A stretch of DNA of 64,000 nucleotides, from NCBI RefSeq assembly GCF_017309385.1, contig NZ_JAFJMJ010000001.1, forward strand, positions 3,162,001-3,226,000. The letters are read 5' to 3'. The translations under genes were made by a program, and so were the position numbers. Under the pieces are notes generated by a model that saw only the letters and a list, made by a program, of their open reading frames with translations, searched no databases and was not told the origin of the DNA. Positions within the stretch are counted from its first letter, which is position 1. The number at the start of each line of letters is the position of its first letter. Origin of the DNA: Amycolatopsis sp. 195334CR (GTDB lineage Bacteria; Actinomycetota; Actinomycetes; Mycobacteriales; Pseudonocardiaceae). This document shows, in pieces, positions 16,071 through 26,825 of this stretch.

Positions 16071-17440
16071 AACCCCTCGTGGTGCTCGACGTCGTCGGGC
16101 TGACCCCCAAGGCGCTGCGGCACATGCCGCGGCTGTCCGCGCTGGCCACCGACGGCTGGCAGGCCGAGCTCGGCACGGTGCTGCCCGCGGTCACCTGCAG
16201 CGCCCAGTCCACCTTCCTCACCGGGCTGACCCCAGCGCAGCACGGCATCGTCGGCAACGGCTGGTACTTCCGCGACCTCGGCGAGATCTACCTGTGGCGC
16301 CAGCACAACCGGCTCGTTCAGGGCGAGAAGCTGTGGGAGACGGCGCGGGCCGCGCACCCCGGCTACACCTCGGCGAACGTGTGCTGGTGGTACGCGATGG
16401 GCATGACCACCGACGTCACGGTGACGCCGCGGCCGATCTACCACGCCGACGGCCGCAAGTCGCCGGACGCCTACGTGCGGCCGGTCGAGCTGCACGACCA
16501 GCTGACCGGTGAGCTCGGCGAGTTCCCGCTGTTCCAGTACTGGGGCCCGACGGCCTCGCTGACCTCGAGCAAGTGGGTCATCGGCGCCACCCGCAAGCTT
16601 CTGCGGGAAAAAGCACCCGACCTGCTCATGGCGTACGTGCCCCACCTGGACTACGACCACCAGCGCTTCGGGCCCGACCACCCGCAGGCCGCCGTCGCCG
16701 CGCGCGAGCTGGACAACGCGCTCGCCCCGCTCCTCGACGACGCCCGCAACCGCGGCGCCACCGTGGTCGCGCTCAGCGAGTACGGCATCACCAACGTCAG
16801 CCGCCCGATCGACATCAACCGGGCGCTGCGCCGCGAGGGCCTGCTGGAGGTCTACACCCAGGCGGGCATGGAGTACCTCGACCCGTGGACCTCGCGCGCC
16901 TTCGCCGTGGCCGACCACCAGGTCGCCCACGTCTACGTCCAGGACCCCGCCGACCTCGAGCGCGTCCGGTCCGTCGTGGCCGAGCTGACCGGCGTGGACG
17001 AGGTGCTCGACCGGGAGGCCCAGGCCCGCTACGGCCTGGACCACGAGCGCGCCGGCGAGCTGGTCGCGGTCGCCGACCCCGAGTCGTGGTTCACCTACTA
17101 CTACTGGACCGACGACAACCGCGCGCCCGACTTCGCGCGCGGTGTGGAGATCCACCGCAAGCCGGGTTACGACCCGGCCGAGCTGTTCTTCGACCCCGCC
17201 GACCGGCTCGCCAAGGCCAAGGCGGGGTTGAACCTGGCGAAGAAGTTCGCCGGGCTGCGGTACGCGATGAACGTGGTGCCGACCGATCCGCGCTGGGTGC
17301 GCGGCTCGCACGGCAGGCTGCCCGACTCGGCTGAGGACGGTCCGGTGCTGCTCTGCTCGGACAGCGCCTTCGAACCGGCCGGCCGGCTGTCCGCCACCGA
17401 CGTGCACCCGCTGCTGCTGTCGCTGCAAGGACTCAAATAG
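16067..17440 (+). CDS. eboF: alkaline-phosphatase-superfamily phosphodiesterase (EboF-like)
   Basis: 457-residue nucleotide pyrophosphatase/phosphodiesterase-like protein of the alkaline phosphatase superfamily, the EboF member. Metal ligand D8 lies in VVLDVVG and the nucleophile Thr43 in PAVTCSAQST. Further ligands appear in HLDYDHQRFG, LSEYGI and VADHQVAHVY. No N-terminal signal peptide is visible. It overlaps eboE by 4 nt. A variant dyad (GCTTCTGCGGGAAAAAGC, 16597) encodes KLLREKA, a plausible native helix. The next gene starts 15 nt after the stop. Confidence 0.83.
   Translation: MKPLVVLDVVGLTPKALRHMPRLSALATDGWQAELGTVLPAVTCSAQSTFLTGLTPAQHGIVGNGWYFRDLGEIYLWRQHNRLVQGEKLWETARAAHPGYTSANVCWWYAMGMTTDVTVTPRPIYHADGRKSPDAYVRPVELHDQLTGELGEFPLFQYWGPTASLTSSKWVIGATRKLLREKAPDLLMAYVPHLDYDHQRFGPDHPQAAVAARELDNALAPLLDDARNRGATVVALSEYGITNVSRPIDINRALRREGLLEVYTQAGMEYLDPWTSRAFAVADHQVAHVYVQDPADLERVRSVVAELTGVDEVLDREAQARYGLDHERAGELVAVADPESWFTYYYWTDDNRAPDFARGVEIHRKPGYDPAELFFDPADRLAKAKAGLNLAKKFAGLRYAMNVVPTDPRWVRGSHGRLPDSAEDGPVLLCSDSAFEPAGRLSATDVHPLLLSLQGLK
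16597..16614. repeat. dispersed dyad element, copy in eboF-like gene
   Basis: GCTTCTGCGGGAAAAAGC, read as KLLREKA in a third frame relative to the other copies; one base departs from the usual centre. Confidence 0.6.
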
Positions 17441-17455
17441 AAGGAGTAGCTCGCT

Positions 17456-18460
17456 ATGAGTCGTCCGATCACGCTGTTCACCGGCCAGTGGGCGGACCTG
17501 CCGTTCACCGAGGTCTGCAAGCTCGCCTCCGAATGGGGTTACGACGGGCTGGAGATCGCGTGCTCGGGCGACCACTTCGAGGTCGACCGCGCACTGTCCG
17601 AAGAGGACTACGTGCCGCAGCGCCTCGAACTGCTGGCCAAGCACAACCTCAAGGTCTGGACCATCTCGAACCACCTGGTCGGCCAGGCCGTCTGCGACGA
17701 CCCGATCGACGAGCGGCACCAGGCCATCGTGCCCAGCCGCGTCTGGGGCGACGGCGAGCCGGAGGGCGTGCGGCAGCGCGCGGCCGCCGAACTCGCCGAC
17801 ACCGCCAGGGCCGCGGCCAAGCTCGGTGTGGACACCGTCGTCGGCTTCACCGGGTCGAAGATCTGGAAGTACGTGGCGATGTTCCCGCCGGTCTCGCAGG
17901 CCGTGATCGACGACGGCTACGAGGATTTCGCGAACCGCTGGAACCCGATCCTGGACGTGTTCGACCAGGAGGGCGTCCGGTTCGCGCACGAGGTGCACCC
18001 CTCGGAGATCGCCTACGACTTCTGGACCACGAAGCGGGCGCTGGAGGCGGTGGGCAACCGCCCGGCCTTCGGGCTGAACTGGGACCCCTCGCACTTCGTC
18101 TGGCAGGACCTCGACCCGGTCGGCTTCATCCTCGACTTCGCCGACCGGATCTACCACGTGGACTGCAAGGACACCCGGAAGCGGTTCGACGGGCGGAACG
18201 GGCGCCTCGGCTCCCACCTGCCGTGGGCGGACCCGCGGCGCGGCTGGGACTTCGTCTCCACCGGGCACGGCGACGTGCCGTGGGAGGACTGCTTCCGCGC
18301 GCTGAACTCGATCGGCTACTCCGGGCCGATCTCGGTGGAGTGGGAGGACGCCGGCATGGACCGGCTGCGCGGGGCGGCCGAGGCCGTGACCTTCCTGCGC
18401 GGCCTGCTGTTCGACAAGCCCGCGGCGGCGTTCGACGCCGCGTTCAGCAACCAGAAGTGA
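17456..18460 (+). CDS. sugar phosphate isomerase/epimerase family TIM-barrel enzyme
   Basis: 334-residue cytoplasmic xylose-isomerase-like protein. The barrel opens [12 protein letters not shown] and continues [18 protein letters not shown] set of likely metal ligands follows: [20 protein letters not shown] (D, H), HVDCKDT (H, D) and [10 protein letters not shown] (E). Relatives isomerise or epimerise sugars, or cleave 3-keto-glycosides by beta-elimination. AAGGAG (17441-17446) sets the ATG. It lies 15 nt after the eboF-like gene and 10 nt before the exported paralogous barrel, so it probably belongs to the same transcript. Substrate unknown. Confidence 0.85.
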   Translation: MSRPITLFTGQWADLPFTEVCKLASEWGYDGLEIACSGDHFEVDRALSEEDYVPQRLELLAKHNLKVWTISNHLVGQAVCDDPIDERHQAIVPSRVWGDGEPEGVRQRAAAELADTARAAAKLGVDTVVGFTGSKIWKYVAMFPPVSQAVIDDGYEDFANRWNPILDVFDQEGVRFAHEVHPSEIAYDFWTTKRALEAVGNRPAFGLNWDPSHFVWQDLDPVGFILDFADRIYHVDCKDTRKRFDGRNGRLGSHLPWADPRRGWDFVSTGHGDVPWEDCFRALNSIGYSGPISVEWEDAGMDRLRGAAEAVTFLRGLLFDKPAAAFDAAFSNQK

Positions 18461-18470
18461 GGTTCATCTG

Positions 18471-19331
18471 ATGGTCGACAGAAACCTTTCCCGTCGTTCG
18501 ATGCTGCGCGGCGCGGCCGGTGCCGCGGCGGTCGGCGGCGCGATGCTGGCGCTGCCCGGGGTCGCCTCCGCCGGTGGTGGCCACGGTCACGGGCACGGCC
18601 ACGGCAGCATCCCGCTGCACCGGATCAGCGTGCAGCTCTACACCCTGCGGTCGCTGCTGGAGAAGGACCTCGACGGCACGCTCGGCGCGCTGTCCGACAT
18701 CGGTTTCCGCAACGTCGAGATGGCCGGGACGTACGGGCGCAGCGCGGCCGAGTTCCGCAAGATCCTGGACAAGCACCGCCTGCGCGCCACCTCCAGCCAC
18801 ATCGGCATCGACGGTGACGTGAACAAGCTCATCGAGGACGCCAAGACGCTGGGGCACCGGTACTCGGCGGTGCCGTGGGCCAAGTACGCGACGAAGGCCG
18901 AGTGGCAGGCCTTCGCCGAGCGGCTGGACAAGGCGTCCAGGGCCTTCGCCAAGGCAGGCATCCAGTTCGGGTACCACAACCACGACCACGAGTTCGCGCT
19001 GGTCGAGGGCGTGCGGCCGTTCGACATCCTGGCGAAGGGCACCAGCAGCCGGTACACCCACTTCGAGGTCGACCTGTACTGGGCGGTGGTGGCCGGGGTG
19101 GACCCGGTGAAGCTGTTCCGGGAGCAGCGCGGGCGGGTGCTGCAGTACCACGTCAAGGACCGCGGCGCGGACGGCGGCTGGGCCGACGTGGGCACCGGGA
19201 ACATCGACTTCCGGAAGATCTTCGACGGCACCCCCGGCATCCGGGAGTACATCGTGGAGCACGACAATCCGGCCGATCCGCTCAAAACCGCCAAGGTCGG
19301 CTTCGATTACCTCCGGAAAGTCCGGTTCTGA
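18471..19331 (+). CDS. Tat-exported sugar isomerase/epimerase-like TIM-barrel protein
   Basis: 286-residue xylose-isomerase-like protein with a clear Tat signal (LSRRSMLRG, then a hydrophobic Ala/Gly stretch ending GVASAGG) and a His/Gly-rich mature N-terminus (GGHGHGHGHGS), perhaps metal binding. The barrel shows GYHNHDHEF, FEVDLYWAVV, YHVKDRG and YIVEHDNP, the usual metal-ligand positions. Export of a folded, probably metal-loaded barrel fits an extracytoplasmic lyase acting on keto-sugars made by the exported multidomain protein; that link is inference. SD GAGG lies upstream of the ATG. Confidence 0.87.
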   Translation: MVDRNLSRRSMLRGAAGAAAVGGAMLALPGVASAGGGHGHGHGHGSIPLHRISVQLYTLRSLLEKDLDGTLGALSDIGFRNVEMAGTYGRSAAEFRKILDKHRLRATSSHIGIDGDVNKLIEDAKTLGHRYSAVPWAKYATKAEWQAFAERLDKASRAFAKAGIQFGYHNHDHEFALVEGVRPFDILAKGTSSRYTHFEVDLYWAVVAGVDPVKLFREQRGRVLQYHVKDRGADGGWADVGTGNIDFRKIFDGTPGIREYIVEHDNPADPLKTAKVGFDYLRKVRF

Positions 19332-19428
19332 GTTCCATTCGGCGGGAGCGGCTCCGGGCGTCTCCTGGCGCGGTGATCGGCGGGCGTAGCGTGGCGCGGG
19401 TTGCAGCAGGCGACACGAGGAGGGCGCT

Positions 19429-19578
19429 GTGAACACCGAGCAGAACGAGTGGACCGAGCCGGTGCCGGAAACCACCGGCCGCCGCGCCGCCCCGGAGGGC
19501 GCGCCCCGGCATCCGCTGATCGACCTCACCCGGGACCCGAACCCGGGCCGGCCGGATCACGCCAAGCCGGAGGACTGA
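19429..19578 (+). CDS. 49-residue hypothetical protein
   Basis: Short ORF starting GTG, 5 nt after a strong SD (GAGGAGG, 19417-19423), running to TGA at 19576-19578. The product starts MNTEQNEWTEPVPE and ends GRPDHAKPED. It is hydrophilic and Pro/Glu/Asp-rich, with no membrane segment or cysteine. A strong hairpin begins 9 nt after the stop, so it behaves as a complete small transcription unit between the sugar genes and rpsL. I do not recognise a family. Confidence 0.62.
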   Translation: MNTEQNEWTEPVPETTGRRAAPEGAPRHPLIDLTRDPNPGRPDHAKPED

Positions 19579-19587
19579 ACCACGGCC

Positions 19588-19631
19588 CACGAGTGGGGCG
19601 TCACCGCACCGCCGGTGGCGCCCCACTCGTG
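19588..19631 (+). terminator. hairpin terminator after the 49-residue gene
   Basis: A perfect 13-bp stem (CACGAGTGGGGCG at 19588-19600 with its complement at 19619-19631) is extended inward by CACCG/CGGTG, giving about 19 bp with a 6-nt loop. Confidence 0.75.
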
Positions 19632-19678
19632 TGTCCAGCTCCCGAAGATCATCTCCAGTCCGCTCCCGGGCGGGATCG

Positions 19679-19700
19679 GCTTCTGCGGGGAAAAGGAGGT
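19679..19700. repeat. dispersed dyad element, intergenic
   Basis: GCTTCTGCGGGGAAAAGG followed by AGGT; intergenic copy between the small gene and the rpsL leader. Confidence 0.75.
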
Positions 19701-19735
19701 CACCGCGCTGACCTGCGCGAATGCGGACACCCGCG

Positions 19736-19779
19736 CCCGCCGGAACCTGCTTCTGCGGGCAAAAGCAGGTTCCGGCGGG
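19736..19779. terminator. long dyad hairpin upstream of rpsL
   Basis: A full-length dyad element (arms AACCTGCTTCTGC and GCAAAAGCAGGTT around GG) whose flanks also pair: 21-nt arms at 19736-19756 and 19759-19779 with one mismatch and a 2-nt centre. Likely a bidirectional terminator or insulator ahead of the ribosomal superoperon. Confidence 0.65.
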
Positions 19780-19875
19780 TGGGTGGGGTGGTGGTGACGC
19801 GGCCGGTGGGAATCCGCCACGCTCCGCGGTGGAGGCGCTAGACTGGGTGGTCCGTCCCCGGATACGACCCCCCGA

Positions 19876-19905
19876 TTGGGAGCTGCCCATCGGGCCGGGT
19901 ATCTT
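19876..19905 (+). promoter_or_regulatory. possible rpsL promoter
   Basis: TTGGGA (19876-19881) and TATCTT (19900-19905) are separated by 18 nt, resembling a principal-sigma promoter about 225 nt ahead of rpsL. A second -10-like TAGACT lies at 19839-19844 without a good -35. The 19579-20130 stretch otherwise holds only the hairpins, the dyads and the leader. Confidence 0.4.
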
Positions 19906-20068
19906 TGATGACCGTGCCCGGCACATGTCGGGCCGCTCCGTGTGCCGTCAGGCGCCGGGCGGGACGCGTGCAGCGCTCGCCGGGCCGTTCAGGCGGGCTG
20001 GCGAGCACAAGCAGTTCCACGGAAACCCCGATGGGAAGTCAGTTGGGTCGTCAGACCCTGACGCGGGC

Positions 20069-20085
20069 CGACACGCCCGACCGCG
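20069..20085 (+). promoter_or_regulatory. rpsL leader box shared with rpsJ leader
   Basis: CGACACGCCCGACCGCG occurs here 46 nt before rpsL and again at 24714-24730 ahead of rpsJ. In both it is preceded by GCGGGC and followed by a G-rich GGAG segment. The identity over 17 nt outside any gene points to a common mRNA-leader regulatory element of the translation operons. Confidence 0.55.
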
Positions 20086-20130
20086 GGGGCCGGGGAGAAA
20101 CAAGCAAGATCGCGACAGAAAGCTGGTCCA

Positions 20131-20505
20131 TTGCCCACGATCCAGCAGCTGGTCCGCAAGGGCCGCCAGGACAAGGCTGCCAAGCAGAAGACCGCGGCCC
20201 TCAAGGGGAGCCCGCAGCGGCGTGGCGTGTGCACCCGCGTGTACACCACGACCCCCAAGAAGCCGAACTCGGCGCTGCGCAAGGTCGCTCGTGTGAAGCT
20301 GACCAGCGGCATCGAGGTCACCGCCTACATCCCCGGTGAAGGCCACAACCTGCAGGAGCACTCGATGGTGCTCGTGCGCGGCGGCCGTGTGAAGGACCTG
20401 CCGGGGGTCCGCTACAAGATCATCCGCGGTTCGCTCGACACGCAGGGCGTGAAGAACCGCAAGCAGGCGCGCAGCCGGTACGGCGCGAAGAAGGAGAAGA
20501 GCTGA
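20131..20505 (+). CDS. rpsL: 30S ribosomal protein S12
   Basis: 124-residue S12, the decoding-centre protein. It contains [17 protein letters not shown] (K43) and [13 protein letters not shown] (K88). Both lysines are unsubstituted, i.e. the streptomycin-sensitive form. The start must be TTG at 20131, because the family N-terminus [12 protein letters not shown] begins there; no ATG/GTG fits, and only a weak AGAAAG precedes it. First gene of rpsL-rpsG-fusA-tuf; rpsG follows after 1 nt. Confidence 0.98.
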   Translation: MPTIQQLVRKGRQDKAAKQKTAALKGSPQRRGVCTRVYTTTPKKPNSALRKVARVKLTSGIEVTAYIPGEGHNLQEHSMVLVRGGRVKDLPGVRYKIIRGSLDTQGVKNRKQARSRYGAKKEKS

Positions 20506-20506
20506 T

Positions 20507-20977
20507 ATGCCCCGCAAGGGTCCCGCGCCGAAGCGGCCGTTGATCTCCGACCCCGTCTACGCCTCGCCGCTGGTCACCCAGCTGGTGAACAAGGTGCTGA
20601 AGGACGGGAAGCGGTCCCTGGCCGAGCGCATCGTCTACGGCGCGCTCGAAGGCGCTCGCGAGAAGACCGGCACCGACCCGGTCGTCACGCTGAAGCGCGC
20701 GCTCGACAACGTGAAGCCCACCATCGAGGTGAAGAGCCGCCGCGTCGGTGGCGCCACCTACCAGGTGCCGATCGAGGTCAAGCCCGGCCGCTCGACCACC
20801 CTTGCGCTGCGCTGGCTGGTCTCGTTCTCGCAGGCGCGCCGTGAGAAGACGATGATCGAGCGCCTGCAGAACGAGCTCCTCGACGCGAGCAACGGCCTCG
20901 GGGCGAGCGTGAAGCGCCGCGAGGACACGCACAAGATGGCCGAGTCCAACAAGGCGTTCGCCCACTACCGCTGGTGA
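20507..20977 (+). CDS. rpsG: 30S ribosomal protein S7
   Basis: 156-residue S7, which nucleates assembly of the 30S head by binding the 3' major domain of 16S rRNA. It starts [12 protein letters not shown] and contains the conserved [11 protein letters not shown] and [23 protein letters not shown] in the end of rpsL provides the SD. The stop is 63 nt before fusA. Normal length for actinobacteria. Confidence 0.98.
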   Translation: MPRKGPAPKRPLISDPVYASPLVTQLVNKVLKDGKRSLAERIVYGALEGAREKTGTDPVVTLKRALDNVKPTIEVKSRRVGGATYQVPIEVKPGRSTTLALRWLVSFSQARREKTMIERLQNELLDASNGLGASVKRREDTHKMAESNKAFAHYRW

Positions 20978-21040
20978 CGTCCGCCCGGCTGTCGATCCAA
21001 GCCAGCCCGGGCCCCAAGCTTGAGACAGGGGAACACTGCA

Positions 21041-23140
21041 GTGGCACGTGACGTGCTGACCGACCTGAACCAGGTCCGCAACATCGGCATCATGGCCCAC
21101 ATCGACGCCGGTAAGACCACCACGACCGAGCGGATCCTGTTCTACACCGGGATCAACTACAAGATCGGCGAGGTCCACGACGGCGCCGCCACCATGGACT
21201 GGATGGAGGAGGAGCAGAAGCGGGGTATCACCATCACCTCGGCTGCCACCACCACCTTCTGGGCCGACCACCAGATCAACATCATCGACACCCCGGGTCA
21301 CGTCGACTTCACCGTCGAGGTGGAGCGTTCGCTGCGGGTGCTCGACGGTGCGGTCGCCGTCTTCGACGGCAAGGAAGGTGTCGAGCCGCAGTCCGAGCAG
21401 GTCTGGCGCCAGGCGGACAAGTACGAGGTCCCGCGCATCTGCTTCGTCAACAAGATGGACAAGCTCGGTGCGGACTTCTACTTCACCGTGAAGACCATCG
21501 AGGACCGCCTCGGGGCCCGGCCGCTGGTCATCCAGCTGCCGATCGGCGCCGAGAGCGACTTCGAGGGCGTCATCGACCTGGTCCGCATGAAGGCGCTGAC
21601 CTGGCGCGGCGAGGTCCAGAAGGGTGAGGACTACGCGGTCGAGGACATCCCCGCCGCGCTCGCCGACAAGGCCGCCGAGTACCGCGAGAAGCTGGTCGAG
21701 GCGATCGCCGAGACCGACGACGCGCTGATGGAGAAGTTCTTCGGCGGCGAGGAGCTGTCCGAGGCCGAGATCAAGGCCGGCATCCGCAAGCTGACGATCG
21801 CGCGTGAGGCGTACCCGGTGCTCACCGGTTCCGCCTTCAAGAACAAGGGCGTGCAGCCCATGCTCGACGCGGTGATCGACTACCTGCCGTCGCCGCTGGA
21901 CGTCCCGGCCGTCGAGGGCACCCTCACCGACGGTGAGACCAAGGCCACCCGTGAGGCCTCGGTCTCCGAGCCGTTCTCCGCGCTCGCGTTCAAGATCGCC
22001 GCGCACCCGTTCTTCGGGAAGCTGACCTACATCCGGGTCTACTCGGGCAAGGTCGCCAAGGGCTCCCAGGTCGTCAACGCGACCAAGGAGCGCAAGGAGC
22101 GCATCGGCGGCCTGTTCCAGATGCACTCCAACAAGGAGAACCCGGTCGACGAGGGCCAGGCCGGCCACATCTACGCGGTGCAGGGCCTGAAGGACACCAC
22201 CACCGGTGACACCCTGGCCGACCCGCAGAACCCGGTCGTGCTCGAGTCGATGACCTTCCCGGAGCCGGTCATCCGGGTGGCCATCGAGCCGAAGACCAAG
22301 GCCGACCAGGAGAAGCTGTCGCTGGCCATCCAGCGTCTCGCCGAAGAGGACCCGACCTTCCAGGTCAACCTCGACGAGGAGACCGGCCAGACGATCATCG
22401 CCGGCATGGGTGAGCTGCACCTCGAGGTGCTGGTGAACCGGATGAAGTCCGACTACAAGGTCGAGGCGAACATCGGCAAGCCGCAGGTCGCCTACCGCGA
22501 GACGATCAAGAAGACCGTCGAGAAGCTCGACTACGTGCACAAGAAGCAGACCGGTGGCTCCGGTCAGTTCGCCAAGGTGATCGTCAAGCTGGAGCCGCTC
22601 GCGACGACCGACGGTGCGCTGTACGAGTTCGACAACAAGGTCACCGGCGGCCGCATCCCGCGGGAGTACATCCCGTCGGTGGACGCGGGCGCCCAGGACG
22701 CCATGCAGTACGGCGTGCTGGCCGGTTACCCGCTGGTGGGGTTGAAGCTGACCCTGCTGGACGGTGCGTACCACGAGGTCGACTCTTCGGAGATGGCGTT
22801 CAAGATCGCCGGTTCGATGGCGATGAAGGAAGCCGCGAAGAAGGCCGGCCCGGTGATCCTCGAGCCGCTGATGGCCGTCGAGGTCACCACGCCCGAGGAC
22901 TACATGGGTGACGTGATCGGTGACCTGAACTCCCGCCGTGGCCAGATCCAGGCCATGGAGGAGCGCGCAGGGACCCGTGTCGTGAAGGCACTGGTTCCGC
23001 TGTCGGAGATGTTCGGCTACGTCGGTGACCTGCGGTCGCGTACCCAGGGCCGGGCGAACTACTCCATGCAGTTCGACTCCTACGCCGAGGTTCCCGCGAA
23101 CGTCGCGAAGGAGATCGTCGCCAAGGCGACGGGGGAGTAA
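21041..23140 (+). CDS. fusA: elongation factor G
   Basis: 699-residue translocation GTPase. G motifs are [10 protein letters not shown] (G1), DTPGHVDFT (G3) and NKMDKLGA (G4); domains II-V follow, with [12 protein letters not shown] in domain IV. The GTG start at 21041 gives the usual N-terminus [17 protein letters not shown]; an upstream in-frame start at 21020 would add seven unconserved residues. Only a weak GGGG element precedes it. Next gene is tuf after 120 nt, which include a hairpin. Confidence 0.97.
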   Translation: MARDVLTDLNQVRNIGIMAHIDAGKTTTTERILFYTGINYKIGEVHDGAATMDWMEEEQKRGITITSAATTTFWADHQINIIDTPGHVDFTVEVERSLRVLDGAVAVFDGKEGVEPQSEQVWRQADKYEVPRICFVNKMDKLGADFYFTVKTIEDRLGARPLVIQLPIGAESDFEGVIDLVRMKALTWRGEVQKGEDYAVEDIPAALADKAAEYREKLVEAIAETDDALMEKFFGGEELSEAEIKAGIRKLTIAREAYPVLTGSAFKNKGVQPMLDAVIDYLPSPLDVPAVEGTLTDGETKATREASVSEPFSALAFKIAAHPFFGKLTYIRVYSGKVAKGSQVVNATKERKERIGGLFQMHSNKENPVDEGQAGHIYAVQGLKDTTTGDTLADPQNPVVLESMTFPEPVIRVAIEPKTKADQEKLSLAIQRLAEEDPTFQVNLDEETGQTIIAGMGELHLEVLVNRMKSDYKVEANIGKPQVAYRETIKKTVEKLDYVHKKQTGGSGQFAKVIVKLEPLATTDGALYEFDNKVTGGRIPREYIPSVDAGAQDAMQYGVLAGYPLVGLKLTLLDGAYHEVDSSEMAFKIAGSMAMKEAAKKAGPVILEPLMAVEVTTPEDYMGDVIGDLNSRRGQIQAMEERAGTRVVKALVPLSEMFGYVGDLRSRTQGRANYSMQFDSYAEVPANVAKEIVAKATGE

Positions 23141-23160
23141 CACCCCAAGCCCGCGGTCGT

Positions 23161-23183
23161 GCGGGCCCCGAAGCGGGGCCCGC
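23161..23183 (+). terminator. hairpin between fusA and tuf
   Basis: Perfect 10-bp inverted repeat GCGGGCCCCG / CGGGGCCCGC around AAG, with no U-run after it. Possibly a partial terminator or processing site that lets tuf be expressed differently from fusA. Confidence 0.5.
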
Positions 23184-23260
23184 CCGGCCGACCAGATGAT
23201 TCGCCGTCGACAGCCACGTCGTTCGGTGAGCAAGCTCAAAAAGTCCAGGAGGACATTCCA

Positions 23261-24454
<1,194 letters not shown>

Positions 24455-24460
24455 TTTCCA

Positions 24461-24495
24461 CCTGAACCCGGGGGGCTCCTGACCCCGGGTTCAGG
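24461..24495 (+). terminator. tuf terminator
   Basis: Perfect 13-bp stem: CCTGAACCCGGGG (24461-24473) pairs with CCCCGGGTTCAGG (24483-24495) around a 9-nt loop, 6 nt after the tuf stop. Confidence 0.8.
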
Positions 24496-24823
24496 TCGTG
24501 AAATCGCCTGTGCGACACTATTCAGGTTGCTTCGTGATGGGGCGGCCGAACCCGACCCGGGTTGCGGCCGCCCTGTCACGAGAGCCGAGGTCCGCCGAGC
24601 TCTTCCTTCGGGTGAGGGTTGCGGGCAAGGGACGCCGGTTTCCGGCGGCCCCCTCACGTTGAGGAAGACCAGGCAGGACGACGATCCCGAGGGATCCGTC
24701 TGTGCAGCGGGCGCGACACGCCCGACCGCGTGGACCGGAGACCAGGCCGTTGAACTGCGGAAACCGGGGCTCCGGCCCGGGTTGAACAGATAGCGGCACG
24801 AGACGACAAGGAACGCAGCCACC
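24496..24823 (+). other. S10 operon leader region
   Basis: Non-coding stretch between the tuf terminator and rpsJ. It carries the CGACACGCCCGACCGCG box at 24714-24730, shared with the rpsL leader, and a G/C hairpin-forming segment around 24762-24782. The S10 promoter must lie here, but I see no convincing -35/-10 pair. No conserved small gene is evident. Confidence 0.5.
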
Positions 24824-25129
24824 ATGGCGGGACAGAAGATCCGCATTCGGCTCAAGGCCTACGACCACGAGGCGATCGACGCCAGCGCGCGCAAGATCGT
24901 CGAGACGGTCACGCGCACCGGTGCCTCAGTCGTGGGCCCGGTGCCGCTGCCCACCGAGAAGAACGTTTATTGCGTCATCCGCTCGCCGCACAAGTACAAG
25001 GACTCGCGCGAGCACTTCGAGATGCGCACGCACAAGCGGCTGATCGACATCCTCGACCCGACGCCGAAGACGGTGGACGCGCTCATGCGCATCGACCTGC
25101 CGGCCAGCGTCGACGTCAACATCCAGTAA
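24824..25129 (+). CDS. rpsJ: 30S ribosomal protein S10
   Basis: 101-residue S10 (also the NusE subunit of antitermination complexes). It starts [19 protein letters not shown] and contains [16 protein letters not shown] and the conserved [22 protein letters not shown] upstream of the ATG serves as SD. First gene of the S10 operon; rplC follows after 31 nt. Confidence 0.98.
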
Positions 25130-25160
25130 GCGTTTGGCGAGCGGCGGAGATAAGAGACTC

Positions 25161-25817
25161 ATGTCTGACAGGCAAGTGAAGGGCATCCTGGGCACCAAGC
25201 TCGGCATGACCCAGGTCTTCGACGAGAACAACCGGATGGTTCCGGTGACCGTCGTGCAGGCCGGGCCGAACGTGGTTACCCAGGTCCGTACCCAGGACAA
25301 AGACGGCTACAGCGCCGTGCAGCTGGCCTTCGGCGCCGTGGACCCGCGCCGGGTCAACAAGCCGCGCACGGGCCACTTCGACAAGGCCGGGGTGACCCCG
25401 CGCCGGCACCTCGCCGAGCTGCGCACCACCGACGCCGACGGCTACGAGGTCGGGCAGGAGATCACCGCCGAGGTGTTCCCCGCCGGCACGGTCGTCGACA
25501 TCACCGGCACCACCAAGGGCAAGGGCTACGCCGGTGTCATGAAGCGTCACGGCTTCAAGGGCCAGGGCGCCAGCCACGGTGCGCAGGCCGTGCACCGCAA
25601 GCCCGGCTCGATCGGTGGCTGCGCCACCCCGGGCCGCGTCTTCAAGGGGCTCCGCATGGCGGGCCGGATGGGTTCCGCGCGGGTCACCACGCAGGGCCTG
25701 ACCGTGCACGACGTGCGCGCCGACGAGGGCCTGCTGCTGATCAAGGGCGCGGTCCCCGGGAACAAGGGCGGTCTGGTCTTCGTCAGGACCGCCGCGAAGG
25801 GTGGTAACACCGAATGA
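25161..25817 (+). CDS. rplC: 50S ribosomal protein L3
   Basis: 218-residue L3, which reaches the peptidyl-transferase centre. Start ATG 25161 gives [20 protein letters not shown], the family opening; a TTG nine codons upstream is unlikely. The central loop [20 protein letters not shown] is conserved. It overlaps rplD by 4 nt (ATGA). Confidence 0.97.
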   Translation: MSDRQVKGILGTKLGMTQVFDENNRMVPVTVVQAGPNVVTQVRTQDKDGYSAVQLAFGAVDPRRVNKPRTGHFDKAGVTPRRHLAELRTTDADGYEVGQEITAEVFPAGTVVDITGTTKGKGYAGVMKRHGFKGQGASHGAQAVHRKPGSIGGCATPGRVFKGLRMAGRMGSARVTTQGLTVHDVRADEGLLLIKGAVPGNKGGLVFVRTAAKGGNTE

Positions 25818-26503
25818 CCAGCGTCGAGCTGAAGACCCCGGCCGGTAAAGCCGACGGCACGATCGAGCTCCCCGCGGAGATCTTCGACGTGCAGGCCAAC
25901 GTGCCGCTGATGCACCAGGTCGTGACGGCCCAGCTGGCCGCCGCGCGGCAGGGCACGCACGACACCAAGACCCGCGGCGAGGTCGCGGGTGGTGGCAAGA
26001 AGCCGTACCGCCAGAAGGGCACCGGTCGCGCCCGCCAGGGTTCGATCCGCGCCCCGCAGTTCACCGGTGGTGGCGTCGTCCACGGCCCCACGCCGCGCGA
26101 CTACACCCAGCGCACCCCGAAGAAGATGAAGGCCGCCGCCCTGCGTGGCGCCCTCTCCGACCGGGCGCGCGCCGGCCAGCTGCACGTGGTCACCGAGCTG
26201 GTCACCGGCGAGAAGCCGTCGACCAAGGCCGCCAAGACCGCGCTGCGCGCGCTGACCGAGGCCAAGCGGGTGCTCGTGGTGCTGCACCGCGACGACGAGC
26301 TGACCTGGCGCTCGGTGCGCAACCTCACCGACGTGCACCTGATCACGCCGGACCAGCTCAACACCTATGACGTGCTGGTCAACGACGACGTGGTGTTCAC
26401 CAAGTCCGCGTACGACGTCTTCGTCGCCGGCCCCGCCAAGGGCAAGGGCGCCAAGGCGACCGCGCGGTCGAGCGAAGTTGCCGAAGGGAGTGACGAGCAG
26501 TGA
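25814..26503 (+). CDS. rplD: 50S ribosomal protein L4
   Basis: 229-residue L4 lining the nascent-peptide exit tunnel. The tunnel loop is visible as [20 protein letters not shown]. The C-terminal tail ([19 protein letters not shown]) is longer than in E. coli but usual for actinobacteria. It overlaps rplC by 4 nt and rplW by 4 nt. Confidence 0.97.
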   Translation: MTSVELKTPAGKADGTIELPAEIFDVQANVPLMHQVVTAQLAAARQGTHDTKTRGEVAGGGKKPYRQKGTGRARQGSIRAPQFTGGGVVHGPTPRDYTQRTPKKMKAAALRGALSDRARAGQLHVVTELVTGEKPSTKAAKTALRALTEAKRVLVVLHRDDELTWRSVRNLTDVHLITPDQLNTYDVLVNDDVVFTKSAYDVFVAGPAKGKGAKATARSSEVAEGSDEQ

Positions 26504-26811
26504 GTTCCGTCGCCATTCCTGACCCCCGCGACATCGTGCTCGCGCCGGTGATCTCCGAGAAGTCCTACGGGCTGCTCGAGGACCACAAGTACACGTTCGT
26601 GGTTCGCCCGGACGCCAACAAGACCCAGATCAAGATCGCCATCGAGCAGATCTTCGGGGTCAAGGTCGTCAGCGTGAACACGCTGAACCGCCAGGGCAAG
26701 CGCAAGCGCACCCGGTACGGCTTCGGCAAGCGCAAGGACATCAAGCGCGCCGTCGTGACCCTGTCCGCTGAGAGCAAGCCGATCGAGATCTTCGGCGGAC
26801 CCGCCGCGTAA
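26500..26811 (+). CDS. rplW: 50S ribosomal protein L23
   Basis: 103-residue L23 at the tunnel exit, the docking site for trigger factor and SRP. It contains [13 protein letters not shown] and [16 protein letters not shown]. The GTG start overlaps the rplD stop (GTGA). GGGAG at the end of rplD acts as SD. Confidence 0.97.
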   Translation: MSSVAIPDPRDIVLAPVISEKSYGLLEDHKYTFVVRPDANKTQIKIAIEQIFGVKVVSVNTLNRQGKRKRTRYGFGKRKDIKRAVVTLSAESKPIEIFGGPAA

Positions 26812-26825
26812 GGGACTGAGCAGAC

